From Chromatiales bacterium (GTDB lineage: Bacteria; Pseudomonadota; Gammaproteobacteria; JAGRGH01): a stretch of DNA of 64,000 bases. Below, piece by piece: positions 15,512 through 23,944 of this stretch. Where the stretch lies: positions 1-64,000 of the forward strand of contig JAGRGH010000063.1 in NCBI GenBank assembly GCA_020445605.1, read 5' to 3'. The notes beneath the pieces were generated by a model. The model made no database searches. It was given only the letters and a program-made list of their open reading frames with translations, and was not told the origin of the DNA. Both the position numbers and the translations under genes were made by a program. Numbering within the stretch: the stretch's first letter is position 1; every line of letters starts with the position of its first letter.

Positions 15512-16879
15512 TCAGGGCCGAAACGGCGGCATGCCCGGCGGCAGGCGGCCCTGCATCCCGCGCAGCAGATTCTTCATGCCGCCCTTGCCGGCCTTTTTCA
15601 TCATCTTCTGCATCTGCGTGAACTGCTTGATCAGGCGGTTCACTTCCTGGATCTGCGTGCCGGAACCCTGGGCGATGCGCTGCTTGCGCCCACCCTTGAC
15701 GATTTCCGGTCGGCGCCGCTCGCCAGGCGTCATGGAGTTGATGATCGCGATGTTGCGCACCAGTTCGCGGTCGTTGACCTTCTCGCGCACGCCCTGCGGA
15801 ATCTGCCCCATGCCGGGCAGCTTGTCCATCAGCGAGCCGAGCCCGCCGAGCTTGGTCATCTGCTGGAGCTGATCGCGAAAGTCCTCGAGGTCGAAGCCCT
15901 TGCCCTTGGCGAGCTTCTGCGCGAGTTTCTGCGCCTTGTCCTGGTCGACCTTGTGCTGCACCTCCTCGACCAGCGACAGCACGTCGCCCATGCCGAGGAT
16001 GCGCGAGGCGAGACGGTCCGGATGAAAGACCTCCAGCGCCTCGGTCTTCTCGCCGACGCCGATGAACTTGATCGGCTTGCCCGTGATGTGGCGCACCGAC
16101 AGCGCCGCGCCGCCGCGCGCATCGCCGTCGGCCTTGGTCAGCACCACGCCCGTCAGCGCCAGCGCTTCGTCGAACGCGCGCGCGGTGTTGGCCGCGTCCT
16201 GGCCCTGCATCGCGTCGACGACGAACAGGGTTTCGGCGGGGTTTGCCACCGTGTGGATGCGACGGATCTCCTGCATCATCTCTTCGTCGATGTGCAGGCG
16301 ACCGGCGGTGTCGACGATCAGCACGTCGACATGCAGGCGCGCCGCCTGGGCGCGCGCCTCGCGGGCGATGGCCTCGGGCTTCTCGCTGGTCGTACTCGGC
16401 AGGAAGATCGCGCCGACCTGGCCGGCCAGCGTCTTGAGCTGGTCGATGGCCGCCGGTCGGTAGACATCGCAGCTCACCACGGCGACCTTCTTGCGGCTGC
16501 GCTCGATCAGGTGGCGCGCAAGCTTTGCGGCCGTGGTGGTCTTGCCGGACCCCTGCAGGCCGGCCATCAGGATCACGGCCGGCGGCACGATATTCAGGTT
16601 GATCGGCTCGGCCGCCTCGCCCATCGCGCGCACGAGTTCGTCATGCACGATCTTCACGAGCACCTGGCCCGGCGTCAGCGACCGCGCGACCTCCTGGCCC
16701 AGCGCGCGCGTGGTGACCTGCTCGGTGAATTCGCGCACGACGGGCAACGCGACGTCGGCCTCGAGCAGCGCACGGCGAATTTCACGCGCAGTGTCGCGAA
16801 TGTTGTCTTCGGTCAGTCGGGCCTGGCCGCGAACGGTCTGCAGGACCCGACCCAGGCGATCGGAAAGACTGGCGAACAT
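15512..16879 (-). CDS. ffh: Signal recognition particle GTPase Ffh
   Basis: This encodes 455 residues. The ATG at 16879 (MFASLSDRL) is the standard family start; upstream open codons overlap the divergent gene. The order is N domain (1-85), G domain with GLQGSGKTTTAAKLA at about 103-117, DTAGRLHID and TKADGDARGG, then a methionine-rich M domain (about 300-455) for signal sequence and 4.5S RNA binding. It targets nascent membrane proteins to FtsY. Divergent from the CcsA-like gene, an arrangement seen in many Gammaproteobacteria. Confidence 0.96.
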   Translation of the reverse strand: MFASLSDRLGRVLQTVRGQARLTEDNIRDTAREIRRALLEADVALPVVREFTEQVTTRALGQEVARSLTPGQVLVKIVHDELVRAMGEAAEPINLNIVPPAVILMAGLQGSGKTTTAAKLARHLIERSRKKVAVVSCDVYRPAAIDQLKTLAGQVGAIFLPSTTSEKPEAIAREARAQAARLHVDVLIVDTAGRLHIDEEMMQEIRRIHTVANPAETLFVVDAMQGQDAANTARAFDEALALTGVVLTKADGDARGGAALSVRHITGKPIKFIGVGEKTEALEVFHPDRLASRILGMGDVLSLVEEVQHKVDQDKAQKLAQKLAKGKGFDLEDFRDQLQQMTKLGGLGSLMDKLPGMGQIPQGVREKVNDRELVRNIAIINSMTPGERRRPEIVKGGRKQRIAQGSGTQIQEVNRLIKQFTQMQKMMKKAGKGGMKNLLRGMQGRLPPGMPPFRP

Positions 16880-16910
16880 CGGGTTTGGCGGGCGGAGCGG
16901 AAGCGGGCCG

Positions 16911-16922
16911 ATAGTATACTGA
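16911..16922. promoter_or_regulatory. Possible shared -10 region between ffh and the CcsA-like gene
   Basis: A palindromic AGTATACT offers a TATACT hexamer on both strands in the 82-bp divergent gap. No good -35 is seen for either direction, so this is only a weak suggestion of a bidirectional promoter. Confidence 0.3.
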
Positions 16923-16961
16923 AGCCTCGAACGCCCACTGCCGCACCGCCCACACCAGACC

Positions 16962-17774
16962 ATGGCCCTGACCCTGACCGCCCTGTTTGCGATCGCCCTG
17001 TACGCGGCCGGCGGCGTCCTGCTTACGCAGAACATCTTCAGCATCAACGGCTCGGCGCTGTATTCGCGCACCCGCCTGCTCGGCATCGGGTTCGGCGCGG
17101 CCGTGCTGCACGCCATCGTGCTCGGCGCGACCATCCCGGCCGCGGACGGCCTGCATCTGGGGTTTTTCAACGCGCTGTCGCTGATCGCCTGGTTCGGCGT
17201 CGCCCTGCTGCTGCTCGCCGCGCTGGCCCGGCCGGTCGAGAACCTGGGGCTTTTCGTGCTCCCGCTGGCCGCACTGGCGCTCGGCTTCGACCTCGTCGCG
17301 CCCAGCGATCAGGTCGTTCTGCGTGCCGCCCCAATCGGGCTCAAGGCGCATGTGCTGATTTCGATCCTCGCCTACGCGACGCTGACCATCGCGACGATCC
17401 AGGCGGTGCTGCTCGCGGTGCAGGACCGCCGCCTGCATCGCCATCGCGTGACCGGCCTGCTCGGTGCGCTGCCGCCGATCGAAACCATGGAAAGCCTGCT
17501 GTTCCAGATCATCGGCGTCGGATTCGCGCTGTTGACCGTTTCGCTGGCAACGGGCTTCGTGTTCGTCGAGAACCTGTTCGCACAACACCTGGTACACAAG
17601 ACGGTGCTGTCGATCACGGCGTGGATCGTATTTGGCGCGCTGCTCGCCGGACGCGTGCTGCGCGGCTGGCGCGGACGCACTGCCTTGCGCTGGACCGTCG
17701 CCGGATTCGTGGTGCTGATGCTGGCGTATTTCGGCAGCAAGCTGGTGCTGGAACTGATTCTAAACAAGCCCTGA
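16962..17774 (+). CDS. CcsA/YpjD-like cytochrome c assembly membrane protein
   Basis: This encodes 270 residues, with about eight hydrophobic helices. It belongs to the HemX/CcsA/YpjD group commonly found next to ffh. The conserved LKAHVLISILAYATLTIA segment (about 128-145) holds the histidine seen in these heme-handling proteins, and LFAQHLVHKTVLSITAW (about 205-221) holds two more. A part in heme delivery or cytochrome c maturation is inferred; the tryptophan-rich WWD signature of true CcsA is not evident. It is inner-membrane located. Confidence 0.82.
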   Translation: MALTLTALFAIALYAAGGVLLTQNIFSINGSALYSRTRLLGIGFGAAVLHAIVLGATIPAADGLHLGFFNALSLIAWFGVALLLLAALARPVENLGLFVLPLAALALGFDLVAPSDQVVLRAAPIGLKAHVLISILAYATLTIATIQAVLLAVQDRRLHRHRVTGLLGALPPIETMESLLFQIIGVGFALLTVSLATGFVFVENLFAQHLVHKTVLSITAWIVFGALLAGRVLRGWRGRTALRWTVAGFVVLMLAYFGSKLVLELILNKP

Positions 17775-17832
17775 TCAAGCCATCCAGGCCTGCCAGGGCA
17801 ACGAAAACGAAAAAGCGCGGCTTTTCGTTTTC
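17771..17832 (+). repeat. Box-plus-hairpin repeat; also likely terminator
   Basis: The box CTGATCAAGCCATCC...TGCCAGGGCAACG is followed by a hairpin, GAAAACGAAAA(A)GC / GCTTTTCGTTTTC at 17803-17832. A homologous box and hairpin occur in inverted orientation at 51476-51532. The hairpin sits between convergent genes and may stop transcription from both. A second stem, CATTTTCA/TGAAAATG at 17835-17865, follows. Confidence 0.65.
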
Positions 17833-17912
17833 TGCATTTTCAATGCGCGTACGCACTTGAAAATGGCGGCACTTCCCCGAGCGCGTGCAACCCTGACCGG
17901 TTCAGAGTCTCG

Positions 17913-18539
17913 CTAACTCCATTCACCGCCGAGTGCGCGCAAGCGCGCGACATCCTGCGGCCGATCGACATCCCATAGCGGATCCAGCGCGGCCCAGCCG
18001 CGCCCCAGCGCATCGAGCCGCGCAACGGTCTGCGCGTAGACATCCGCGCCGCCCCACTGAATGCCCTCGAACAGCGTCGGTTCGGGCGCACGCAGGCCAA
18101 TCAGCACATAACCGCCGTCCTCGGCCGGGCCGAGCACGGCGCGGTGGCCAAGTTCCAGAATCTCGAACGCGCGCGCGAGGTGCGCGGGCTCCAGCACCGG
18201 ACAATCGCTGCCGATCAGCACGACACGGTCTGCACGTTTGAATGCGTCCTCGAATGCCACATGCATGCGCTCGCCCAGATCACCGCGGGCCTGAGGCGCG
18301 AAGCTGAGCCCCGGCGTTGCGCGCCACGGATCGAACCACGGTGCATCCGGGTCACCGTCCACAAGGCATTCGACCGGCGCCAGATCCGCCTCCAGCGCGA
18401 CGCGCAGCGTGCGCGAGAGCAACCGGCCGTAGAGCTCCGCCGCGCCCTGTTCGCCCAGGCAGTCGATCAACCGGGTCTTTACGCGCCCCGGCCGCGGGAC
18501 GCGCGCGAAGATCAGGACTCGCTGTCTGGCGACGGACAC
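17913..18539 (-). CDS. TIGR04282-type arsenosugar-associated glycosyltransferase
   Basis: This encodes 208 residues from a GTG at 18539 that overlaps the upstream gene by 28 bp; the longer open frame upstream is out of family and lies wholly in the other gene. The sequence starts RVLIFARVPRPGRVKTRL, the hallmark N-terminus of the family, and continues with VLIGSDCPVLEP (about 108-119) and GPAEDGGYVLIGL (about 136-148). It is the last gene of the arsS operon. A role in building arsenosugar or a related sugar conjugate is known for the family by association only. Confidence 0.85.
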   Translation of the reverse strand: MSVARQRVLIFARVPRPGRVKTRLIDCLGEQGAAELYGRLLSRTLRVALEADLAPVECLVDGDPDAPWFDPWRATPGLSFAPQARGDLGERMHVAFEDAFKRADRVVLIGSDCPVLEPAHLARAFEILELGHRAVLGPAEDGGYVLIGLRAPEPTLFEGIQWGGADVYAQTVARLDALGRGWAALDPLWDVDRPQDVARLRALGGEWS

Positions 18540-19285
18540 GGCCCGTACTCCGCGGCCAGGCGCGCGGGATCGGCACCCAGCGCGTGGCGTGCCCGCAGCC
18601 GCCACATCTTCCAGACCGTGCGCGCAACGCCGTTGCGCCGCCAGCGCCGGCTGGAGGTCGTCACGCGCGCACGCAGGCACTGCGGACGCACATGGCGTTT
18701 CAGTGCACGGGACAGTTCGACATCCTCCATGAGCCCGATCGGTGCAAAACCACCCACGCGCTCGAACAGCGCGCGGGTCACGAACAGCGCCTGATCGCCG
18801 GTGGCGATGCCGGACAGTCGCGAACGCAGGTTCATCGCGCCCGCGACCATGCGCAGCAGCGGCCCGGCGATGTCGAAACGCACATCGAAACGCCCCCAGC
18901 CGAACCACTCGTAGGGTGCGCACCGCGCACCGTCATCGTTTGCGTAGGGTGCGCACTGCGCACCGCTCTCCTCCGGAGCAAGCGCCGCGGCAATGCGCAA
19001 ATCGACATCGTCCGGAACGCGCGTATCGGCATGCACGAAACACAGCCAGTCCGCGCGGGTCAGCGCGGCGCCGGCATTCATCTGCGCGGCCCGCCCACGC
19101 GGCGCCGACGTCACGCGATCGGCCAGCGGCCGCGCGCGTTCAATCGTGGCGTCGGTGCTGCCGCCGTCGACGACGATCACTTCGCAGCCGCGCGCACGCG
19201 CCGCTGCAAGCGCCTGAAGACACCCGGCAATTGCCGCGCCTTCATCGAGCGCCGGCACGATGAACGCACCGCGCGACTCAGCCAT
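18512..19285 (-). CDS. TIGR04283-type arsenosugar-associated glycosyltransferase, with palindromic-repeat insert
   Basis: This encodes 257 residues. The ATG at 19285 overlaps the arsS stop by 8 bp. It is a GT2-like enzyme: AFIVPALDEG (about 7-16), EVIVVDGGSTDAT, FVHADTRVP (about 85-93, metal site), GIATGDQALFV and LMEDVELSR. Between the DxD region and WGRFDVRFD there are about 20 unusual residues (QCAPYANDDGARCAPYEW) encoded by two GTAGGGTGCGCAC palindromic units. The reading frame is kept, but the insert may affect activity. It is the middle gene of the three-gene operon. Confidence 0.85.
   Translation of the reverse strand: MAESRGAFIVPALDEGAAIAGCLQALAAARARGCEVIVVDGGSTDATIERARPLADRVTSAPRGRAAQMNAGAALTRADWLCFVHADTRVPDDVDLRIAAALAPEESGAQCAPYANDDGARCAPYEWFGWGRFDVRFDIAGPLLRMVAGAMNLRSRLSGIATGDQALFVTRALFERVGGFAPIGLMEDVELSRALKRHVRPQCLRARVTTSSRRWRRNGVARTVWKMWRLRARHALGADPARLAAEYGPCPSPDSES
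18910..18965. repeat. Two palindromic GTAGGGTGCGCACC-type units inside a coding sequence
   Basis: CGTAGGGTGCGCACCGCGCACCG lies at 18910-18932, and a near copy (one base changed, ...GCACTGCGCACCG) at 18942-18965. Each has GGTGCGC/GCGCACC symmetry. Similar units occur in an intergenic position near 30969-31000. The spacing leaves the host gene in frame. Confidence 0.75.
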
Positions 19286-20240
19286 CCAGCGCGCCGCCAC
19301 AGCTCGATCCCTGCCCGGCCGTGCAACCGAAACAGTGTTCAGCGACCGCGATCGGCGCACCGGCCAGATCGTCATCGAGAAGGTCGGCCAGGCTGCGTGC
19401 ACGACCATCGCGAGCCAGCGGCAGGTCGAGCATCTGGTTGAAGTCGCAGTCGTACAGACGGCCGCGCCAGTCGACACTCACCAGGTTCCGGCACATGACG
19501 CCGGCCCGGTTCTCGTCGCGGTGCGCCGCGCGCAGCAGACCGAGATATTCATCGAACACGCCCTTGGAAATCAGCGTGCTGCCGAAGCGTGCGATCGGCA
19601 TGTTCGCCAGCGAGTACAGACGATTGAAGCGGATGCCGTAGCGCGCATCCAGTTCGCGCTTGTAATCGCTTTCGAGCCCGCATTGCGGCGGCGGCAGGAC
19701 CGGCCCTTGCGGGTTGTAGACGAGATTGAGGTACAGACCGGATGTCTCGTCTGCATAGCCGAGTTCGTTCAGGTGCCGCAGTACGCGCAGGCTCTTTTCG
19801 AACACGCCCTTGCCGCGCTGGCGATCAACGTTGTCCTCGAGATAACAGGGCAGCGAGGCGATGATCTCGACCCGGTGGTGCGCCAGAAACTCTGCCGTGT
19901 CGGTCTGGTCCGGCTCCTCCAGCACGGTCAGGTTGCAGCGGTCGATGACGTGGACACCGCGCTCGCGCGCGTGGCGCACCAGATCGCGAAAACGCGGATG
20001 CAGTTCCGGGGCGCCGCCCGTCAGGTCGAGCGTCGCGATGCCACGCCGTTCCAGCACCGCGAGGACCTGCCCGACCGTGGCGTTGTCCATGGCCTCCGTG
20101 CGCTTCGGCCCGGCGTTGACGTGGCAGTGCACGCACTGCTGGTTGCAGCGATAGCTGAGGTTGACCTGCAGGGTGTCGATGCGCTCGCGCGCGAGCGGCG
20201 CAAAGCGGGTCGGGAACAGTCGAGGGCGGACGTCGTGCAT
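19278..20240 (-). CDS. arsS: Arsenosugar biosynthesis radical SAM protein ArsS
   Basis: This encodes 320 residues. The [4Fe-4S]/SAM motif is C32-N-Q-Q-C36-V-H-C39, preceded by the substrate-side LQVNLSYRCN. The TGGAPE segment (about 80) is typical for these enzymes. The C-terminal part (about 210-320, DUF3641-like) carries extra cysteines, including MCRNLVSVDW, CDFNQM and HCFGCTAGQGSSCGG, which could hold a further cluster. ArsS is thought to attach a 5'-deoxyadenosyl group to methylated arsenic. The methyltransferase ArsM is not in the window. First gene of an overlapping three-gene operon. Confidence 0.88.
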   Translation of the reverse strand: MHDVRPRLFPTRFAPLARERIDTLQVNLSYRCNQQCVHCHVNAGPKRTEAMDNATVGQVLAVLERRGIATLDLTGGAPELHPRFRDLVRHARERGVHVIDRCNLTVLEEPDQTDTAEFLAHHRVEIIASLPCYLEDNVDRQRGKGVFEKSLRVLRHLNELGYADETSGLYLNLVYNPQGPVLPPPQCGLESDYKRELDARYGIRFNRLYSLANMPIARFGSTLISKGVFDEYLGLLRAAHRDENRAGVMCRNLVSVDWRGRLYDCDFNQMLDLPLARDGRARSLADLLDDDLAGAPIAVAEHCFGCTAGQGSSCGGALDG

Positions 20241-20447
20241 GGTTTGCCGAAGCGGGGGTTTCCGCGATGCTACGGCCGGCCACGGCCCACTACAAATCCG
20301 CTGGCGACCCTGTTCGGGCCGGTGCTAGAATTCCGGGTCTTGTCCGATTCCCGTCCAGTCGGTGTCGGGCGAGGCCAGCCGGACGGTTTTCCGGACCGGG
20401 CTGCGCTACAGGGACGTACATCGGCAATCACGTGGTTGCCACACATT

Positions 20448-20523
<76 letters not shown>

Positions 20524-20533
20524 ATTCCCCGCA

Positions 20534-20567
20534 CGAAAAGCCCCGGCCTGACCGGGGCTTTTCGTTT
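20534..20567 (+). terminator. Rho-independent terminator after tRNA-Ala
   Basis: CGAAAAGCCCCGG (20534-20546) pairs perfectly with CCGGGGCTTTTCG (20552-20564) over a 5-base loop, with a T-run inside and after the descending arm. It begins 10 bp after the tRNA. Confidence 0.85.
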
Positions 20568-20616
20568 GCAGTGCTAGTGCGCCAAGTGGAAAGTTCTGTG
20601 ACGCTCAGCCGCGCCA

Positions 20617-20955
20617 TCAGACCATGCGGTAGAAGGACTCGGCGATGTCGTTGTCGGCCGCGTGTGCGATCAGCCGCTGGGCAAGGTCGGCGATCTCCGC
20701 GAGCGGACCGGTGAACAGATACATGCCGACCTGCAACGTCGCGCCGTGCGCGGCCAGGCGATTGCCGGTTTCGAACTGTCCACCGGGCGCGAGGATCACG
20801 CGCACCTCGTCGATCGCCGAGTCGATCGACTCGCAACCACCACCGGGCGAAATGAAGTCCAGAAAGTCGTCCGGGCTCGGGAAGGTGAGGCTTTCCTCGA
20901 CGATCACCCCACCCTCGCCGTTGATGCAGAATTCGATCTTGAGTCGGGGGTTCAT
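20617..20955 (-). CDS. Hypothetical protein, 112 residues
   Basis: The start at 20955 (MNPRLKIEF) is chosen for its GGAG ribosome site 9 bp upstream; an open extension of 18 codons lacks one. The protein is small, acidic and soluble, with a beta-rich N-terminus (FCINGEGGVIVEE) and a helical C-terminus. No signal or membrane segment. I do not recognise the family. It lies alone between tRNA-Ala and the ABC transporter genes. Confidence 0.65.
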   Translation of the reverse strand: MNPRLKIEFCINGEGGVIVEESLTFPSPDDFLDFISPGGGCESIDSAIDEVRVILAPGGQFETGNRLAAHGATLQVGMYLFTGPLAEIADLAQRLIAHAADNDIAESFYRMV

Positions 20956-21044
20956 GTGAATCTCCGGCAGGTTCAGTCTGCTAACACCTGCCGGAAGTCT
21001 GGGCCACACACTCCGCCGCCGTGCTGACCCAAATCACACGCGCT

Positions 21045-21782
21045 TCAGTTTGAGAAACCAGCGTTGCCGGCACGACGCGAGCCTAGGCCGTAGAGTTCGG
21101 AGATCGCCGATTCGGTGAGTATTTCGTTGGGCGGACCCGCGGCCAACACCCCGCCATCGGCGAGTAGCACGACGCGATCGGCGATCGCGCGGGCATGTTC
21201 CGGGTGATGCGTGGAGAACACGATGCAAAGCCCGTCAGCGGCGAGCGATCTGAGTTCATCGAGCACATGCAGCTGGTTGCCGAAATCCAGAGCCGCCGTG
21301 GGTTCGTCCAGCACCAGCAGGCGCGCCTGTTGCGCGAGCGCGCGGGCCAGCAGCGTCAGGCGCTGTTCACCGCCGCTGAGTTCGTCAAACTCACGCGCCG
21401 ACAGGCGTTCGATGCCAAGGCGCATCAGCGCCGCGCTCGCGATCTGCCGATCGGCCGCCGACGGCGCGTTCCACCACGGCCGATGTCCGGCGCGACCCAT
21501 CAGCACCTGTTCGAACGCCGTGTACCCGAATACCGGCGTGACGTTCTGCGGGCACCAGGCGACGCGCGGCGTGGCACGCTGCGTGTCGATCTTCACGCCG
21601 TCGATGCGGACTTCGCCGGACCGCGCCGGCAGCAAGCCGGCGAGGGTTTTCAGCAGCGTCGTCTTGCCGCTGCCGTTGGGCCCGAGCACTGCGAGCACCT
21701 CGCCCGCCCGCGCGTCGAGATCAATCCCCGTCGCCACGGCGCGACGCGTATAACCAACGGCGAGCCGACGCGCCCCGAGCAT
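21045..21782 (-). CDS. FecE/BtuD-type ABC transporter ATP-binding protein
   Basis: This encodes 245 residues. The ATG at 21782 overlaps the permease stop by one base (TGATG). Walker A is GPNGSGKTTLLKTLAG (about 36-51), the signature is LSGGEQRLTLLARALAQ, Walker B is LLVLDEPTAALD, and the switch histidine is in STHHPEH. It powers uptake of a metal chelate such as a siderophore, heme or cobalamin through the adjacent permease. No substrate-binding protein gene lies beside it. Confidence 0.88.
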   Translation of the reverse strand: MLGARRLAVGYTRRAVATGIDLDARAGEVLAVLGPNGSGKTTLLKTLAGLLPARSGEVRIDGVKIDTQRATPRVAWCPQNVTPVFGYTAFEQVLMGRAGHRPWWNAPSAADRQIASAALMRLGIERLSAREFDELSGGEQRLTLLARALAQQARLLVLDEPTAALDFGNQLHVLDELRSLAADGLCIVFSTHHPEHARAIADRVVLLADGGVLAAGPPNEILTESAISELYGLGSRRAGNAGFSN

Positions 21783-22792
21783 CAGCGCCACGCCTCGCGA
21801 CCACGCGCGAGCAGCCACAGGAAAAACGGTGCGCCCACCAGCGCGGTGACCGCGCCGAGCGGCAGCTCGGTGCCGATCAGGCTGCGCGCGAGCGTATCGA
21901 CCGCGAGCAGGAAGGCCCCGCCGAGCAGCAGGGCCACGGGCAGCAGGCGCGCAAATTGCGGCCCGGTCATGAACCGCGCCATGTGCGGCACCAGCAGGCC
22001 GACCCAGCCGATCACCCCGGCGATGGACACCGCCGCGGCGGTGATGAGCGTGGCGAACACGATGACGACGACCCGCACGCCGGCCAGTTCAACGCCGATT
22101 GAACGTGCTTCATCGGCCGGCAGTGTCACCAGATCGAGCCGCCAGCGCAGCGCGACAAGCGCGAGCACCCCGACGCCGATCGCCCCGGCCGCGATGCCGG
22201 CGCCGCCGGGATCGGCCGCGTGCAGGCCGCCGAGCAGCCAGAAGGTGATCGCCGGCAGGGTGCCGGCCGGATCGGCGACCAGCTTCACCAGCGCGACCAG
22301 CGCCGCCGCCAGCGCCCCGACCGTCACGCCACCGAGCACCAGAACAAGCGTCGGGTCGTGACGTTTCACCACTCGTGCGATCGTCGCGACCAGCGCCACG
22401 CAACCAACGCCGCCGACGAATGCCGCGCCCTGCACCAGCAGCGCCGGCAGGCCCACGAGCAGCGCCAGCGATGCGCCCAGTGCCGCGCCGCTCGACACAC
22501 CAAGGATGTCCGGCGAGGCCAGCGGATTGCGAAACAGCTGCTGAAACGCCGCGCCCGCGGCGGCGAGCCCGGCGCCGACCACCAGTGCCAGCAGCACCCG
22601 TGGCAACCGCAGTTCCAGCACGACGGCACGCGCGACCGGTTCGAGTTCAGCACCCGTCAATGCCCGCAGCACCCCACCGGCCCCGACCGGGTAGCGACCG
22701 ATCGAAAGCGCCACCGCGGCCAGCGCGAGGACGAGCCCGCAGGCGGCCAGCAGCCCGGGCCAGAAACGACGCGAAGCGGGATTTGCACTCAT
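21782..22792 (-). CDS. FecCD/BtuC-family ABC transporter permease
   Basis: This encodes 336 residues with about ten membrane helices. Family markers include LRLPRVLLALVVGAGLAAAGAAFQ (positions about 61-84), NPLASPDILGVSSGA and GVIGWVGLLVPHMAR, the last being the ATPase-coupling region. It forms the inner-membrane channel for an iron-siderophore, heme or vitamin B12 importer. No B12 riboswitch or Fur box is convincing upstream, so the substrate is open. Confidence 0.88.
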   Translation of the reverse strand: MSANPASRRFWPGLLAACGLVLALAAVALSIGRYPVGAGGVLRALTGAELEPVARAVVLELRLPRVLLALVVGAGLAAAGAAFQQLFRNPLASPDILGVSSGAALGASLALLVGLPALLVQGAAFVGGVGCVALVATIARVVKRHDPTLVLVLGGVTVGALAAALVALVKLVADPAGTLPAITFWLLGGLHAADPGGAGIAAGAIGVGVLALVALRWRLDLVTLPADEARSIGVELAGVRVVVIVFATLITAAAVSIAGVIGWVGLLVPHMARFMTGPQFARLLPVALLLGGAFLLAVDTLARSLIGTELPLGAVTALVGAPFFLWLLARGREAWR

Positions 22793-22944
22793 GCCCGAAA
22801 CGACTGCGCTTCGCTGGCCGCCGTGGACCGAAGCTCAGCGATGCTCCGGCCGGGCCTGGTTCGTCGGTGAGAACCGCGTTGCGTGGAATGGCGCCGCGCT
22901 GCAGATGACTGCGAGATGGTGATCGCGCCGGTCGGCAGTCTCGC

Positions 22945-23757
22945 TCATGAAAGCGGTTCCTGGCGCAACGCCCGCTGGTCTGCAAACGGCATCAGCAACA
23001 ATCGGTCGACGCGGGAATCCTCCGGCGCGCGCGCATATTCCAGCCCCAATTGCATGGTCGCCTGTTCGGCAAACGGTTTGTGGCTTGCGGTCTTGAACAG
23101 GTAATCGAACCACGGCAACGTCGCACCATAGTTGCTGTCGGTGAAACGCCGGTCGCTCGAATGATGCAGACGGTGGAAGTCCGGAGTCACCATGAACCAG
23201 AGCAGGACCCGGTTGACCCGTTCCGGAACATGGATGTTGCCGTGGGCGACGACATTGATCACCGTTCGGATCAGCTCTTGCGCAAGCACGGCCGTGACCG
23301 GCGGCGCGAGCACGACGATGACCGGAACGGTCGCCGCCTGCATGATCAGCACCTCAAACGGATGGTGCCGGTAGGTCGTGGAAAAATCCACTTCCGTGTC
23401 GGCGTGGTGCACCTGATGAATGCGCCACAACGCCGGCACCTTGTGGAACGCCCTGTGCATGCCGTAACCGATGGCATCCAGCACCAGAAAGTTCACGACG
23501 AAGGCAAGCAGCCACGGGATCGCCGGCTCCGCGAGCAGGCCCGTTTCGAAGTGCCGTGCATACCAGACCGCAAGCAGCAACAGCCCGGTCTGGAGGGCCT
23601 TTGCGGTCAACTGGTCAATGACGGTCAGGGCGAGGTTGTTTGCCCAGCGCCAGCCGATGTTTTTCGCTTCCGGGCGTCGTGGCCGGAACAGCTCCCACAC
23701 CAGCACGATGACCAGCATGGACAGGAGCGTGTAGACAGGAAGGTGTTCGAAATTCAT
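22945..23757 (-). CDS. Sterol desaturase/fatty acid hydroxylase superfamily membrane protein
   Basis: This encodes 270 residues. About four hydrophobic helices and the di-iron histidine boxes of the superfamily are visible: HRAFH (about 101-105), HQVHH (about 114-118) and HRLHH (about 195-199), with an additional H near HGNIHVPE. Such integral membrane enzymes hydroxylate or desaturate lipids with O2; the bacterial substrate is unknown. A MITE-like element begins 10 bp upstream of the start. Confidence 0.85.
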   Translation of the reverse strand: MNFEHLPVYTLLSMLVIVLVWELFRPRRPEAKNIGWRWANNLALTVIDQLTAKALQTGLLLLAVWYARHFETGLLAEPAIPWLLAFVVNFLVLDAIGYGMHRAFHKVPALWRIHQVHHADTEVDFSTTYRHHPFEVLIMQAATVPVIVVLAPPVTAVLAQELIRTVINVVAHGNIHVPERVNRVLLWFMVTPDFHRLHHSSDRRFTDSNYGATLPWFDYLFKTASHKPFAEQATMQLGLEYARAPEDSRVDRLLLMPFADQRALRQEPLS

Positions 23758-23766
23758 CCTGCCGGC

Positions 23767-23888
23767 CTAGGGTCTGTTCACACTACGCGTGACGCAGCGA
23801 CGGTGGCCGTTGTTGTGGCCAACAAGGCGGTTGGACACGGAAACGGCCCCGTCCCGCGGGGTTGCGCCAAGCGCAGTGTGAACAGGCC
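23767..23888. repeat. 122-bp short copy of the CTAGGGCC-ended MITE-like family
   Basis: CTAGGGTCTGTTCACACT at 23767 and AGTGTGAACAGGCC ending at 23888 match the ends of the 13410-13680 element. The inside aligns with that element but lacks two blocks (about 43 and 98 bp). It lies just upstream of the sterol-desaturase-family gene. Confidence 0.75.
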
Positions 23889-23944
23889 GACCACCGCGGC
23901 CGACAGCGCGACCGACCGCATGCCGACCGGGAATTGTGCTCTTT

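Noticed and set aside
15482-17860. 792-codon open frame on + across ffh and the CcsA-like gene
   Set aside because: It lies antisense to ffh and in another frame of the CcsA-like gene. Low-complexity composition and no domain; both real genes are well supported.
22793-22944. Possible B12 riboswitch or binding-protein remnant upstream of the FecCD permease
   Set aside because: No B12-box sequence and no matching coding remnant could be seen.
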